A DNA stretch of 24,363 nucleotides, from NCBI GenBank assembly GCA_947472655.1, contig CANJCG010000007.1:1-24363 (forward strand), written 5' to 3'. This DNA comes from Actinomycetota bacterium. Lineage in GTDB: Bacteria; Actinomycetota; Actinomycetes; S36-B12. Position numbers and translations under genes: made by a program. This document shows, in pieces, positions 15,935 through 23,397 of the stretch; position 1 is the stretch's first letter, and each line of letters starts with the position of its first letter. The notes under the pieces are model-generated. The model worked only from the letters and a program-made list of their open reading frames with translations, did not search any database and was not told the DNA's origin.

Positions 15935-16741
15935 CTATTCGCTGTCTTCTGGCCAAAGTGCATCATCGGTGAGGCCACCGAGTCCGCGTGGGCCACCATC
16001 AATTGAAAGTGTTTGCCCGGTTATCCAACTGCTCATATCGCTGACGAAAAATAAGGCCCCATTGGCGATGTCGATAGGCCAGCCAACTCGTCGAAGTGGC
16101 ACTTCGGCACCCATGCTGTCGGCATCCATCCCAAAGCGCCCCCATGAGCGAAGGGCACCCTCTGAAGCCACGCCACCAACAGCAATGGCGTTTGCACGGA
16201 TACCCTTTGGCCCCCACTCGGCTGCGATCACTCGCGTGAACATTTGAAGTCCCGCTTTTCCTGCTGAGTAAGCAGCTCCACCTTTAACTCCAGAGACTCC
16301 TGCCGCTGATGACATTGAAACGATTGCGGCATGCTTTGACTTGAGCAGGTGCGGAAGTGCTGCTTGTGAGCATAAATATGCTGATGTGAGGTTGAGTTCG
16401 ATTGCATTTCTGAATCGGTCTGGTGGCATATCTTTTGTTGGGAACATGTATGCGCCACCGGCGTTATTAATCAAAATATCGATTTGGCCAAATTCGCTTG
16501 CTGTGGTGTCAATGAGGTTCTGCACCTGATCGTCTTCACGAACGTCTGTTTGCACTGCCAGAGCGCGTCGACCGGTTGCGGCAGTAATCTCAGCAGCCGT
16601 TGTGTCGAGGCGGTCGACTTTTCGGCCAGCAATTACAACGTCAGCGCCGTGCTCGGCGAATAGTTGAGCAATCGTTGCGCCGATACCAGTGCCGCCACCG
16701 GTGACAATTGCAACGCGCCCCGTGAGATCCATCATGTCCAT
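15935..16741 (-). CDS. Classical short-chain dehydrogenase/reductase
   Basis: A 268-residue SDR with the cofactor motif TGGGTGIG (14-21), NNAGG (91-95), a serine-rich strand ending SMSS and the catalytic YSAGK. AGRK after the second strand suggests NADP(H) preference, and IDGG near the C-terminus is usual for FabG-like SDRs. It would oxidise or reduce a hydroxyl group of a pathway intermediate; it is a different subtype from the Hsd4A-like SDR at 9528. The first of three possible ATGs (codons 1, 3 and 4) is chosen because GGAG lies six to seven bases upstream. First certain gene of the minus-strand run with DUF35 and the thiolase-like protein. Confidence 0.92.
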   Translation of the reverse strand: MDMMDLTGRVAIVTGGGTGIGATIAQLFAEHGADVVIAGRKVDRLDTTAAEITAATGRRALAVQTDVREDDQVQNLIDTTASEFGQIDILINNAGGAYMFPTKDMPPDRFRNAIELNLTSAYLCSQAALPHLLKSKHAAIVSMSSAAGVSGVKGGAAYSAGKAGLQMFTRVIAAEWGPKGIRANAIAVGGVASEGALRSWGRFGMDADSMGAEVPLRRVGWPIDIANGALFFVSDMSSWITGQTLSIDGGPRGLGGLTDDALWPEDSE

Positions 16742-16893
16742 ATGTCGCTCCCAAGATTCAATGTGATGCCACCGTAAGTGTTTCGATAACGCTTGTCAGG
16801 GTTTCGCAGAATCTCATTCTCAAAATCTGATTCGAGGACTGAAATGGGATATTTCGGGCGATCGACCAGTGCGTGAGTAAAGGTTTGGGCCAT
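16732..16893 (-). CDS. Possible 53-residue small protein upstream of the SDR
   Basis: An open frame begins at ATG 16893 and ends in a TGA that overlaps the SDR start by ten bases. It fills nearly all of the gap between the SDR and the divergent DUF2889-type gene. The sequence starts MAQTFTHALVDRPKYP and ends GGITLNLGSDIWT; it is polar, with no signal peptide, membrane helix or recognised motif. No good ribosome site precedes the ATG, so translation would have to be leaderless or weak. The overlap with the next gene looks like coupling but may be chance. Not recognised; it could equally be non-coding leader DNA. Confidence 0.35.
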   Translation of the reverse strand: MAQTFTHALVDRPKYPISVLESDFENEILRNPDKRYRNTYGGITLNLGSDIWT

Positions 16894-16910
16894 ATACGTA
16901 AGGTTCAGCC

Positions 16911-17915
16911 GTGCCCTACGAGCTTCCAGTCCTTGGTCGGCCCATCACAAATGGTGTGAGCGGACCAAGTGACCCAACCCCTGATCGACGTTCGCATTCG
17001 ATTCGGCGTACCGCCACCTTGGACTTGGATTACCCGCAGGGATTAACCGGAGATCGGCGGGTGCGGGCCCGGGCCCGTGACCTGGTCAGCATTGATGGTT
17101 TGGCAAAGGTATTGGCGGACGATGTTTTGGTGGCCTTGGTCGCACCAGATCGCTCCTACCTGTCAATCTTTAGCTTTCCTGATCGGCCCGCACTACAGGA
17201 GATGGTTGGTCCACGAGGCAGGAATAATTCGCGGCGGGCAATGAGCGAACTAGTTCCAGAAGAGAAGGCAGCGGGGTCTCCGCTGTTCCTTCTGCTTGAT
17301 GATCTTCCAGCAATCTCACTCATTTCAGGCCAGATCGCAATCGAGTGGTTACCCCCAGAGCAGCGAACTTCACCGATGAACGGGGATTACCGAGCGCCAG
17401 TGGGAATCTGCTCTGGTTTTCAAGAGGGCTCAAATGCCATAGGCGCAGATGGCAAGAATCTTCTCATTCACCAAGTGCAGTCAGTAGGACTACTTACTCG
17501 CCAAGATGATCCGCTGGCCTGGCACAAGCTTCAAGATGAAAGTGATGAACCATCTATGCGCCGTGCTCGCCGCATAGATGTATGGGTCGATGACGTCATT
17601 CACGTGGATGCCTTTTTCCAAGACAGTTGCACCACACCTTTTCATGGTCGTGTTGCTGTGCACGAATATTGCCTCACGGCTTCAGCAGATTTACATACAG
17701 GTGTGCTGTTGTCAGTTGTTGCAGACCCGCGCATCTTGCCTTTTGATTCTTGCCCCCAAGCCGCCGGCAATGTTGATCGTATGATTGGTATTGCGCTACA
17801 AGATTTTCGCGAAGCGGTACTTGATCGCTTACCTGGAACGCTTGGATGTACTCACTTGAACGATGCACTAAGGGCTCTCGCTGAAGTGCCTGCCATGGTC
17901 GCGGCAATTCGGTAG
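16911..17915 (+). CDS. DUF2889-type protein of unknown function (copy A)
   Basis: A 334-residue protein. The C-terminal 120 residues follow the DUF2889 pattern: VDAFFQDS (232-239), RVAVHEY (247-253), LPFDSCP (276-282) and LGCTHLND (311-318). The N-terminal half contains SIRRTATLD (30-38), LFLLLDD (125-131), CSGFQEGS (167-174) and AWH (203-205). It is longer than a minimal DUF2889 protein. Conserved His, Glu, Asp and Cys in these words could form an active or metal site. No signal peptide or membrane segment. The GTG start has TAAGG seven bases upstream. The next gene, 50 bp downstream, is a paralogue sharing all these words. Function unknown; the context is CoA-ester catabolism. Confidence 0.85.
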   Translation: MPYELPVLGRPITNGVSGPSDPTPDRRSHSIRRTATLDLDYPQGLTGDRRVRARARDLVSIDGLAKVLADDVLVALVAPDRSYLSIFSFPDRPALQEMVGPRGRNNSRRAMSELVPEEKAAGSPLFLLLDDLPAISLISGQIAIEWLPPEQRTSPMNGDYRAPVGICSGFQEGSNAIGADGKNLLIHQVQSVGLLTRQDDPLAWHKLQDESDEPSMRRARRIDVWVDDVIHVDAFFQDSCTTPFHGRVAVHEYCLTASADLHTGVLLSVVADPRILPFDSCPQAAGNVDRMIGIALQDFREAVLDRLPGTLGCTHLNDALRALAEVPAMVAAIR

Positions 17916-17965
17916 AATGAGCAAGTAGCTGGTACTCGCAGAGACCGGACGATGAAAGGTTGGAC

Positions 17966-18976
17966 ATGGCTGTTGTTGTACCCCCAGGTATTCAACCCAT
18001 CGGGCCCGCAATTGCGTCCCCTGCGCGTCGGGCAGAGTCGGTTCGCCGGACTTCGACAATTGATGCAACCTGGGAGAGAGATTCTCGAGATACTCCTATG
18101 CATTTATTGGGTCGGAGCCGAGACCTGTTCACCCCGACGGATGATTCAACTCCGATAGTTGTGCGCGAAGACACGATGCGTGCAGTTGCTGGTCCTGATC
18201 GAGTTCTGACTGAGATTTCCACGACGCCTAAGTTAGATAATCTTGAAGTATTGATTGGGCTTAAAGGTGGCTTACGAGCGAAAATAGTTGCGAATTTTCC
18301 CGATCTTGTTCAAGAGGGACCACCTCTTTACCTTCTTTTAGATGATATTTCTGGCGCTACTTTGGTCTCAGGCTTCGCATTCACGCATTGGGACCCTGCA
18401 GGTGTTGGGATTTTCGACAAAGAAATAGATCCCGCATTAAAGTCACGCAAGTTGAGTATGCTGAATATCTGCGCAGGCTTTCAAGAAGGTTCAAGCGCTC
18501 TCGGCGTGGATGGACCTCCCGCTAAGCATTCAATCCAGCCGGTTGCGAACTTACCTATAGGAGAAGACTCGCTTGCCTGGCACGAACTATTTGAAACTCA
18601 GAAAGTTTCTGCTCGGCGCGCTCGCCGTATAGATGTCTGGCGCGAAGGCAATGAGTGGGTGATCGACGCCTTCTTTCAGGACTCTGGAACGTCACCGTCA
18701 GGTCAAAGAATTGCAGTGCACGAGTACACCATTGCTGCACGAGTTGACTCCAGTACCGGAATAGTTACTGCTATTAAAGCGATCCCTCAGGTGCTGCCTT
18801 TTCAGGAATGCCCGATGGCAATCATTGCTGTTAGTCGATTAGTTGGGCAGCAAATCCGCGAATTCAGAACATTAGTGAATGAGTTGCTTCCGGGTAGCGA
18901 TGGATGCACGCATATGAATGACACGCTTAGGGCGCTCGCTGAAGTGCCAGTGATAGCAGCGCAGTTGCCAAAGTAA
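17966..18976 (+). CDS. DUF2889-type protein of unknown function (copy B)
   Basis: A 336-residue tandem paralogue of the preceding gene. Shared words in the same order are SVRRTSTID (25-33), LYLLLDD (121-127), CAGFQEGS (169-176), AWHE (204-207), RRARRIDVW (217-225), DAFFQDS (234-240), AVHEY (250-254), LPFQECP (277-283) and GCTHMNDTLRALAEVP (313-328). The N-terminal third has diverged more than the rest. An in-frame TTG at 17960 exists, but ATG 17966 has GAAAGG six bases upstream. It probably forms an operon with copy A. Cytoplasmic by appearance. It converges on the metallophosphoesterase gene with no clear terminator between. The products may form a heteromer, but their activity is unknown. 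Confidence 0.85.
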   Translation: MAVVVPPGIQPIGPAIASPARRAESVRRTSTIDATWERDSRDTPMHLLGRSRDLFTPTDDSTPIVVREDTMRAVAGPDRVLTEISTTPKLDNLEVLIGLKGGLRAKIVANFPDLVQEGPPLYLLLDDISGATLVSGFAFTHWDPAGVGIFDKEIDPALKSRKLSMLNICAGFQEGSSALGVDGPPAKHSIQPVANLPIGEDSLAWHELFETQKVSARRARRIDVWREGNEWVIDAFFQDSGTSPSGQRIAVHEYTIAARVDSSTGIVTAIKAIPQVLPFQECPMAIIAVSRLVGQQIREFRTLVNELLPGSDGCTHMNDTLRALAEVPVIAAQLPK

Positions 18977-19008
18977 ATCACCCACAGTTGGCGTTTGACT
19001 TAGCCAAA

Positions 19009-19638
19009 TTAGGAAGATGGTGTGATAGCTGTGTCACGAATTTTGTAAGCCTCTAGGTCTTTTGGCGGATGCATCATTGTGACTTCATCTGTTGTGGTAT
19101 CCAAAATCGCATAAGACAACATGCCGTAGGCGCCGGGTTCACGCGAAAATGTGAGTGAGCCCGGGTTAATAACCAAGGTGCGCCCGAATCGTTCAACCAT
19201 AGGAACGTGCGTATGTCCAAGGATTAAGTAGTCGGCCTCTAACTCATCACAGCGAGAAAAGAGTGGATCCCCTGAATAGAGATAGTGCCCTTTAGGTGCC
19301 CAAGGATTTGCATGAGTCATTAAGAGAGTCTTGCCACCAATTTGGGTACGGATTTCATCAGGTGCTGCACCAATGGATTCAAGATTTGCCTTACGTACAT
19401 GTGGAGCGGAACGTGCACCCTCGCCATGTGGGCCCATCAACACCCATTCATGGTTGCCTTGGATGTAGCGAATCTTATTTTCACTAATTATCTCAGCAAC
19501 TTCATTGCTCATTCGGTATTCATAATGCGCATCGCCAGCACAAAGAATTTCGTCCACTCCGTCAGCGATCATTGCCATCACCGTAAGTTTTAGGTGTTCA
19601 TCCTGGCAATGGACATCAGAAACGATGCCAAGTCTCAC
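19009..19638 (-). CDS. YfcE/MJ0936-type metallophosphoesterase
   Basis: A 209-residue calcineurin-like phosphoesterase with the complete two-metal signature: Asp8 and His10 in SDVH, Asp36 in GDAH, Asn62/His63 in GNHE, His109 in THANP, and His142/His144 in GHTHVP. The short YfcE/MJ0936 subfamily hydrolyses phosphodiesters in vitro; physiological substrates are mostly unknown. The start is GTG, with GAGGAG upstream, two bases after the tetR stop, so it is co-transcribed with the regulator. A role in the catabolic pathway is not evident; it may be a housekeeping gene that happens to share the tetR transcript. Confidence 0.92.
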   Translation of the reverse strand: MRLGIVSDVHCQDEHLKLTVMAMIADGVDEILCAGDAHYEYRMSNEVAEIISENKIRYIQGNHEWVLMGPHGEGARSAPHVRKANLESIGAAPDEIRTQIGGKTLLMTHANPWAPKGHYLYSGDPLFSRCDELEADYLILGHTHVPMVERFGRTLVINPGSLTFSREPGAYGMLSYAILDTTTDEVTMMHPPKDLEAYKIRDTAITPSS

Positions 19639-19640
19639 AT

Positions 19641-20315
19641 TTACTCCTCGTCGGGCAGTGTGCCGCGTATGGACTCTAGGCCAGCGACGAGAATGTCATG
19701 GCGGATCGCCGTAAAAAATTCACTTTTTTCCGAATCCGACAGGTGTCGCCAGTGGCTTGCAACACTCACTGGGTTGGTCTTGGAGAGTTCTTTGCCCATG
19801 CGCTGTGCACCTCCAGCGAGCTGGCGGTCAAGCAGGGAGGCCCCGAATCCTTGGGTGTAGAGAACGGATAGCCCAAGAACAGCTTCGCGCTGACTGAACC
19901 CGCCATCGAGTAAGACTTGAATATAACTTTCCATGAGGCGGGTTCCTTGGGGGGTGATACGTGTTTCGTAGAGAAGCACATCAAATCCCGGATATCTGTT
20001 TCGTTCAACATAGTGCTGGCGGGTGAGTTCTGCGAGGCGCTGCTTCCAGTCGCCAAAATCGGCACCGGGCACCTGAACCTGGGTGAGTACTGAATCAATG
20101 ATCAAGGCATTGAGATCTTTTTTATCTTTTACGTGGTGATAGAGCGCCATGGGCGTTACGCCAAGGACCCGAGCTAGCGAGCGCATACTCAGTTGCTCGA
20201 AACCTTCGGTGCTCCCCAGTTCCAAAGCAACTCGGGCAATTTCCTCACGACTGAGGGTGGGATTTGTTGTGGGCTGACGCCGCCTAGAGGGCTGTTTTGC
20301 CTCGATGGGGGTCAT
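19641..20315 (-). CDS. TetR-family transcriptional regulator
   Basis: A 224-residue repressor-type protein. A basic N-terminal tail is followed by the TetR helix-turn-helix (about residues 22-66): LSREEIARVALEL, then SMRSLARVLGVTPMALYHHVKDKKDL. The C-terminal ligand domain is not assignable to a known ligand. It is transcribed away from the Ltp2-like operon, and a perfect 15-bp palindrome overlaps that operon's promoter, so it probably represses the operon and perhaps itself. By analogy with KstR-type regulators the inducer could be a CoA ester or acid, but the sequence is not close enough to name it KstR. ATG start; the ribosome site is weak. Co-transcribed with the phosphoesterase gene downstream. 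Confidence 0.92.
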   Translation of the reverse strand: MTPIEAKQPSRRRQPTTNPTLSREEIARVALELGSTEGFEQLSMRSLARVLGVTPMALYHHVKDKKDLNALIIDSVLTQVQVPGADFGDWKQRLAELTRQHYVERNRYPGFDVLLYETRITPQGTRLMESYIQVLLDGGFSQREAVLGLSVLYTQGFGASLLDRQLAGGAQRMGKELSKTNPVSVASHWRHLSDSEKSEFFTAIRHDILVAGLESIRGTLPDEE

Positions 20316-20397
20316 AAAAACACTCTACCGGCCCGGGGTAATCGGTGTGATTTCCAAGTGACTCGAGCAGCGAATTTCTAAAAATCCTGGGATCCCC

Positions 20398-20426
20398 TTG
20401 ACGTATCAAAGTATACGGCGTATACC
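20398..20426 (+). promoter_or_regulatory. Sigma70-type promoter of the Ltp2-like operon
   Basis: TTGACG (20398-20403) and TATACC (20421-20426) are separated by exactly 17 bases. Transcription should begin near 20432, giving a leader of about 85 bases before the ATG at 20519. Confidence 0.7.
20411..20425. promoter_or_regulatory. Probable TetR operator palindrome
   Basis: GTATACGGCGTATAC is a perfect inverted repeat of 7-bp arms around one central base. It covers the end of the promoter spacer and most of the -10 element, so a bound repressor would block RNA polymerase. It lies about 95 bp from the divergent tetR start codon. The minus strand of the same site contains TATACT, so it could also control tetR itself. 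Confidence 0.65.
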
Positions 20427-20518
20427 TGACTCCTAGAGAGACAAGCGACCGAATCTTGGCGTTGAGTTGGCGTGCCCAGGCATGGCAGTCGAACCAGATT
20501 CTTGCGAAAAAGGTGAGC

Positions 20519-21706
20519 ATGACCGTAAAAGACGCCACGGCAATTGTCGGTATTGGGCGCACCCCGTATTTCCGCCGTGGGCAGTCACTTCCTTTAACAA
20601 AGGTTGAGATGGCATGCCAAGCGATCATTGCGGCATGTGATGACGCGGGCCTTAGCGTGAAAGACATTGATGGATTTGCGTATTACTCAGGTGGCTTTGA
20701 TTCGGCCTGGATCGCTCAGGTACTCGGCATCCCTGAGGTGAAATTCACTGCCTCACTCACGGGCGGCGGCGGCGGCGCATCTGCCGCTGTTGGTTTGGCT
20801 TCCGCTGGTATAACTTCGGGTGACGCGAGTGTGGTGGTCAGCTTGATGACTCTTCAGCAGACACCCGACGCACGCCTTGGCGCTGCATTCGCAACTAAGG
20901 GCAAAAGCGCGTATTCAGCACCAAGTACTCCGCAAATGGATTTCGTTTTGCCCTCAGGATTGTTTTCCCCTGGCCAGATGATGTCGCAACTAGCCCGTCG
21001 CCATATGCATCTGTATGGAACTCGTCGCGAGGCATTTGCTGAAATCGCGATTTCTCAACGAGACAATGCAATCAAGCGCTCTACTGCCCGCTTTCAAGAT
21101 CCGATAACGCTCGAGGACTACTTCGGTGCTCGCATGATTTCAGATCCGCTGTGTTTGTTTGATTACACGCAAGAAAATGACGGTGCTGTTGCCGTGATCA
21201 CGACCAGTGCCGATCGCGCAAAAGATCTTCGCAAACCGCCGGCCTACATCATGGCTGCAACCCATGGCGGTGCTGGACGATGGGGTTCGGCATATCAGCT
21301 GATGCAGATGCCAGATGAGTACTTCGCTTCGTCGGGTCACCGCGAAGTTGCTAAGCGGATGTACGAAGCGGCGGGAGTCACGGCAGCTGATGTTGACGTT
21401 GCGCTGTTATACGACCACTTTTCACCAATGGTGCTCATGCAACTTGAGGATTATGGTTTCTGTGGAATTGGCGAAGGCGGCGATTTCATTGAAGCCGGAA
21501 ATATTCGTTACGGTACCGGATCTATCCCAGTGAATACTCACGGCGGAAACCTTTCTGAGGCGTACGTCATCGGGATGACTCATGTCTACGAAGCTGTCGA
21601 GCAAATTCGCGGCGAAGCGGTGAACCAAGTTGAGAATTGCCAAATAGCACTCTCAACAGGTGGACCGGCATCCATCCCAACTAGTGGCTTGTTACTGCGG
21701 AGGTAA
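20519..21706 (+). CDS. Ltp2-like thiolase-fold aldolase
   Basis: A 395-residue thiolase-superfamily protein without the catalytic cysteines: the nucleophile site is TGGGGGASAA and the C-terminal loop is STGGPASIP. It has Tyr299 in LLYDHFSP and Tyr349 in GGNLSEAY, 50 residues apart. As I recall, the steroid side-chain aldolase Ltp2 of Thermomonospora curvata uses Tyr294 and Tyr344, also 50 apart. Retro-aldol cleavage of a beta-hydroxyacyl-CoA with a tertiary hydroxyl is therefore the best guess. An upstream in-frame TTG at 20456 is rejected: ATG 20519 has AAGGTGAG before it and begins at family homology. It leads an operon with its DUF35 partner (4-base gap) and an amidohydrolase, behind a promoter with a TetR-type operator. 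Confidence 0.88.
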   Translation: MTVKDATAIVGIGRTPYFRRGQSLPLTKVEMACQAIIAACDDAGLSVKDIDGFAYYSGGFDSAWIAQVLGIPEVKFTASLTGGGGGASAAVGLASAGITSGDASVVVSLMTLQQTPDARLGAAFATKGKSAYSAPSTPQMDFVLPSGLFSPGQMMSQLARRHMHLYGTRREAFAEIAISQRDNAIKRSTARFQDPITLEDYFGARMISDPLCLFDYTQENDGAVAVITTSADRAKDLRKPPAYIMAATHGGAGRWGSAYQLMQMPDEYFASSGHREVAKRMYEAAGVTAADVDVALLYDHFSPMVLMQLEDYGFCGIGEGGDFIEAGNIRYGTGSIPVNTHGGNLSEAYVIGMTHVYEAVEQIRGEAVNQVENCQIALSTGGPASIPTSGLLLRR

Positions 21707-21710
21707 TGAA

Positions 21711-22145
21711 ATGAAATCAGCATTGGCAGCTTCAGGTATGGATGAGTTTGCAGATTTGAATCCAGATGCTTACACGATGAAGTTCTGGGAAGCAGCTCGC
21801 GAGCATCGATTGGTGATTCCGGAATGCAATAAATGCGGAACCTTCCATATGCCGCCCACTGGGTTTTGTCACGAATGCACTAGTCAAGATTTGAAATTTA
21901 CTGAGGTACCAGGCACAGGTGAGATCTACACTTTTACTATTGCTCGTCACGCAGTAATTCCTATGCTGCAGGCGGTTGTCCCTTACGTCATTGCTGTTAT
22001 AGCAATCGATGGCGCTCCTGGTGTTCGCATGGTTGGCAACATGATTGATTGCGACATGGAGAAGCTCCAAATTGGCGACAAAGTCAAGGTTGTTTTCGAC
22101 GATGTAAATGAAGAAGTAACGATTCCTCGATTCACTCTCGCTTAA
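21711..22145 (+). CDS. DUF35 Zn-ribbon/OB-fold partner of the Ltp2-like aldolase
   Basis: A 144-residue DUF35 protein with an N-terminal helix (YTMKFWEAAREHRL), a zinc ribbon of four cysteines (Cys39, Cys42, Cys53, Cys56) and an OB-fold half (GTGEIYTFTIARHA, VRMVGNMID). In Ltp2-ChsH2 systems the DUF35 unit is required for a stable, active aldolase. Here it is a free-standing polypeptide rather than fused to a MaoC domain. The frame is open back to 21660 inside the aldolase gene, but ATG 21711 is chosen because GGAGG lies at 21699-21703 and only four bases separate it from the aldolase stop. Confidence 0.92.
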   Translation: MKSALAASGMDEFADLNPDAYTMKFWEAAREHRLVIPECNKCGTFHMPPTGFCHECTSQDLKFTEVPGTGEIYTFTIARHAVIPMLQAVVPYVIAVIAIDGAPGVRMVGNMIDCDMEKLQIGDKVKVVFDDVNEEVTIPRFTLA

Positions 22146-22181
22146 TTCATCTGATTCCATCACTACGAAAGGCGAAACCCA

Positions 22182-23321
22182 ATGACAACGAAACTATGGG
22201 CAAACTCTGGAGATTCACATTTCATTGAGCCGGATGATCTTTGGTCTAAGGAACTACCAAAATCATTGGTGGATCTTGTTCCGCGTTCGGTTAAAGATGA
22301 AGATGGGTTATGGGAAACGGTATACGTCGACGGCCAATCATTTAGACGTCGTCTCCCAAAAATGACCGGAGGAGCCAAGGAGTTCCGCGATTTGGCACAG
22401 CGCGCACCTGGTTTCAAGGACTTCAGCAAGCGCATTGCTGATCAGGATGAGGAGGGTGTGTGGGCTGAACTCGTTTTTCCTTCGCTTGGCATGTGGGCTG
22501 CTTCGTTTAGGACGCGTGAGTTGTTAAAGGAAACTGCACGCATTACGAATGATTTCTCGGTTTCGGAAATCATGTCGTTATCACCACGTTTGCTGCCGAC
22601 TGCTCAAATTTCAACTTTAGATGTGCAAGATGCCATTGATGAGATGCAGCGTTGCGCCGGTCTTGGTTTCAAGAGCGTGTTCTTCACTATTAGCCCGCAT
22701 CCAATGCAGCAGGACTGGCAGCACGATTACTGGGAGCCATTGTGGGCCGCGATGGAAGAAGCGAAGATGGTTATTGCTTTCCATATCGGCACTGAGCCAA
22801 TTGACATGGCAGCAGGTGAAGTCATCGGTATTACTTACCGTGGGCCAGGCGGCGCTGTAATGAACTACACCGAAACCACGTTCTCTGGCCAGCGAGCTGT
22901 GATGAAGATGGTTGCTTCCGGAGCGCTTGATCGTCACCCTGATCTTAAGGTGATGGTCTCAGAAGGCGGAGCTACCTGGGCCCCGTTCCTTGCAGATCGA
23001 ATGGAAGAGGGATACCGCCAGCACTACATGACGGTGCGTCCAAAGTTGAACCGGTCACCGCGTGAAATTATTTATTCACAGGTGTATGCCTCCTTCCAGC
23101 ATGACCCAACGGCAGTTTCAGCATGCCGCGATATGGGCTTCAACAATGTGATGTGGGGCTCGGATTACCCACACCTGGAAGGCACCTATGGGCACACCCA
23201 AGAAACCCTGCATGGACTGTTTGATGGGGTCGATGCGGCCACTTCAGATCGCATTCGTTTCGGCGCCTTCGAAGAACTTTTCCCAAGCGCGCCAAAAGCT
23301 CCAGCAGACATTCGCAACTAG
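22182..23321 (+). CDS. Amidohydrolase_2-family protein (second copy)
   Basis: A 379-residue TIM-barrel metalloenzyme. Likely metal ligands are Asp11 and His13 in SGDSHFIEP, His201 in AFHIGTEP and Asp328 in WGSDYPHLEG. Other family words are FPSLGMWA (99-106), SPHPMQQDW (171-179) and VSEGGATWAPF (259-269). It belongs to the same family as the protein at 8247, but the two differ in the N-terminal third and in loops around the pocket, so distinct substrates are likely. ATG start with GAAAGGCG upstream, 36 bp after the DUF35 stop; third gene of the TetR-linked operon, closed by a hairpin. Its presence with an aldolase suggests processing of the aldol product or a related acid, but the reaction is unknown. 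Confidence 0.9.
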   Translation: MTTKLWANSGDSHFIEPDDLWSKELPKSLVDLVPRSVKDEDGLWETVYVDGQSFRRRLPKMTGGAKEFRDLAQRAPGFKDFSKRIADQDEEGVWAELVFPSLGMWAASFRTRELLKETARITNDFSVSEIMSLSPRLLPTAQISTLDVQDAIDEMQRCAGLGFKSVFFTISPHPMQQDWQHDYWEPLWAAMEEAKMVIAFHIGTEPIDMAAGEVIGITYRGPGGAVMNYTETTFSGQRAVMKMVASGALDRHPDLKVMVSEGGATWAPFLADRMEEGYRQHYMTVRPKLNRSPREIIYSQVYASFQHDPTAVSACRDMGFNNVMWGSDYPHLEGTYGHTQETLHGLFDGVDAATSDRIRFGAFEELFPSAPKAPADIRN

Positions 23322-23328
23322 GCAGGTC

Positions 23329-23366
23329 ATGGTGGGTGGCCTTAAAGGGGCTGCCCACCATTTCCA
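23329..23366 (+). terminator. Probable terminator of the Ltp2-like operon
   Basis: A stem of 11 bp with two mismatched or G-U positions (23329-23339 with 23351-23361) is followed by a T-rich stretch. It lies seven bases after the amidohydrolase stop. Confidence 0.65.
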
Positions 23367-23397
23367 TTTCTAGCCTCGACTTTGGAAAGGCAGGATC

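Noticed and set aside
16742..16910. TATACG near 16893 as a -10 element for copy A
   Set aside because: No -35 element lies at proper spacing, and it is very close to the GTG start.
18977..19008. Weak inverted repeat (TTGGC...GCCAA) between converging genes
   Set aside because: The arms are only five bases, with no T-tract; not enough for a terminator call.
20326..20340. TACC...GGTA palindrome close to the tetR start
   Set aside because: Only four-base outer arms pair, and it does not resemble the GTATACG operator.
20456..20518. 21-codon TTG-started extension of the Ltp2-like gene
   Set aside because: It has no homology and lies in the leader; ATG 20519 has a good ribosome site and matches the family start.
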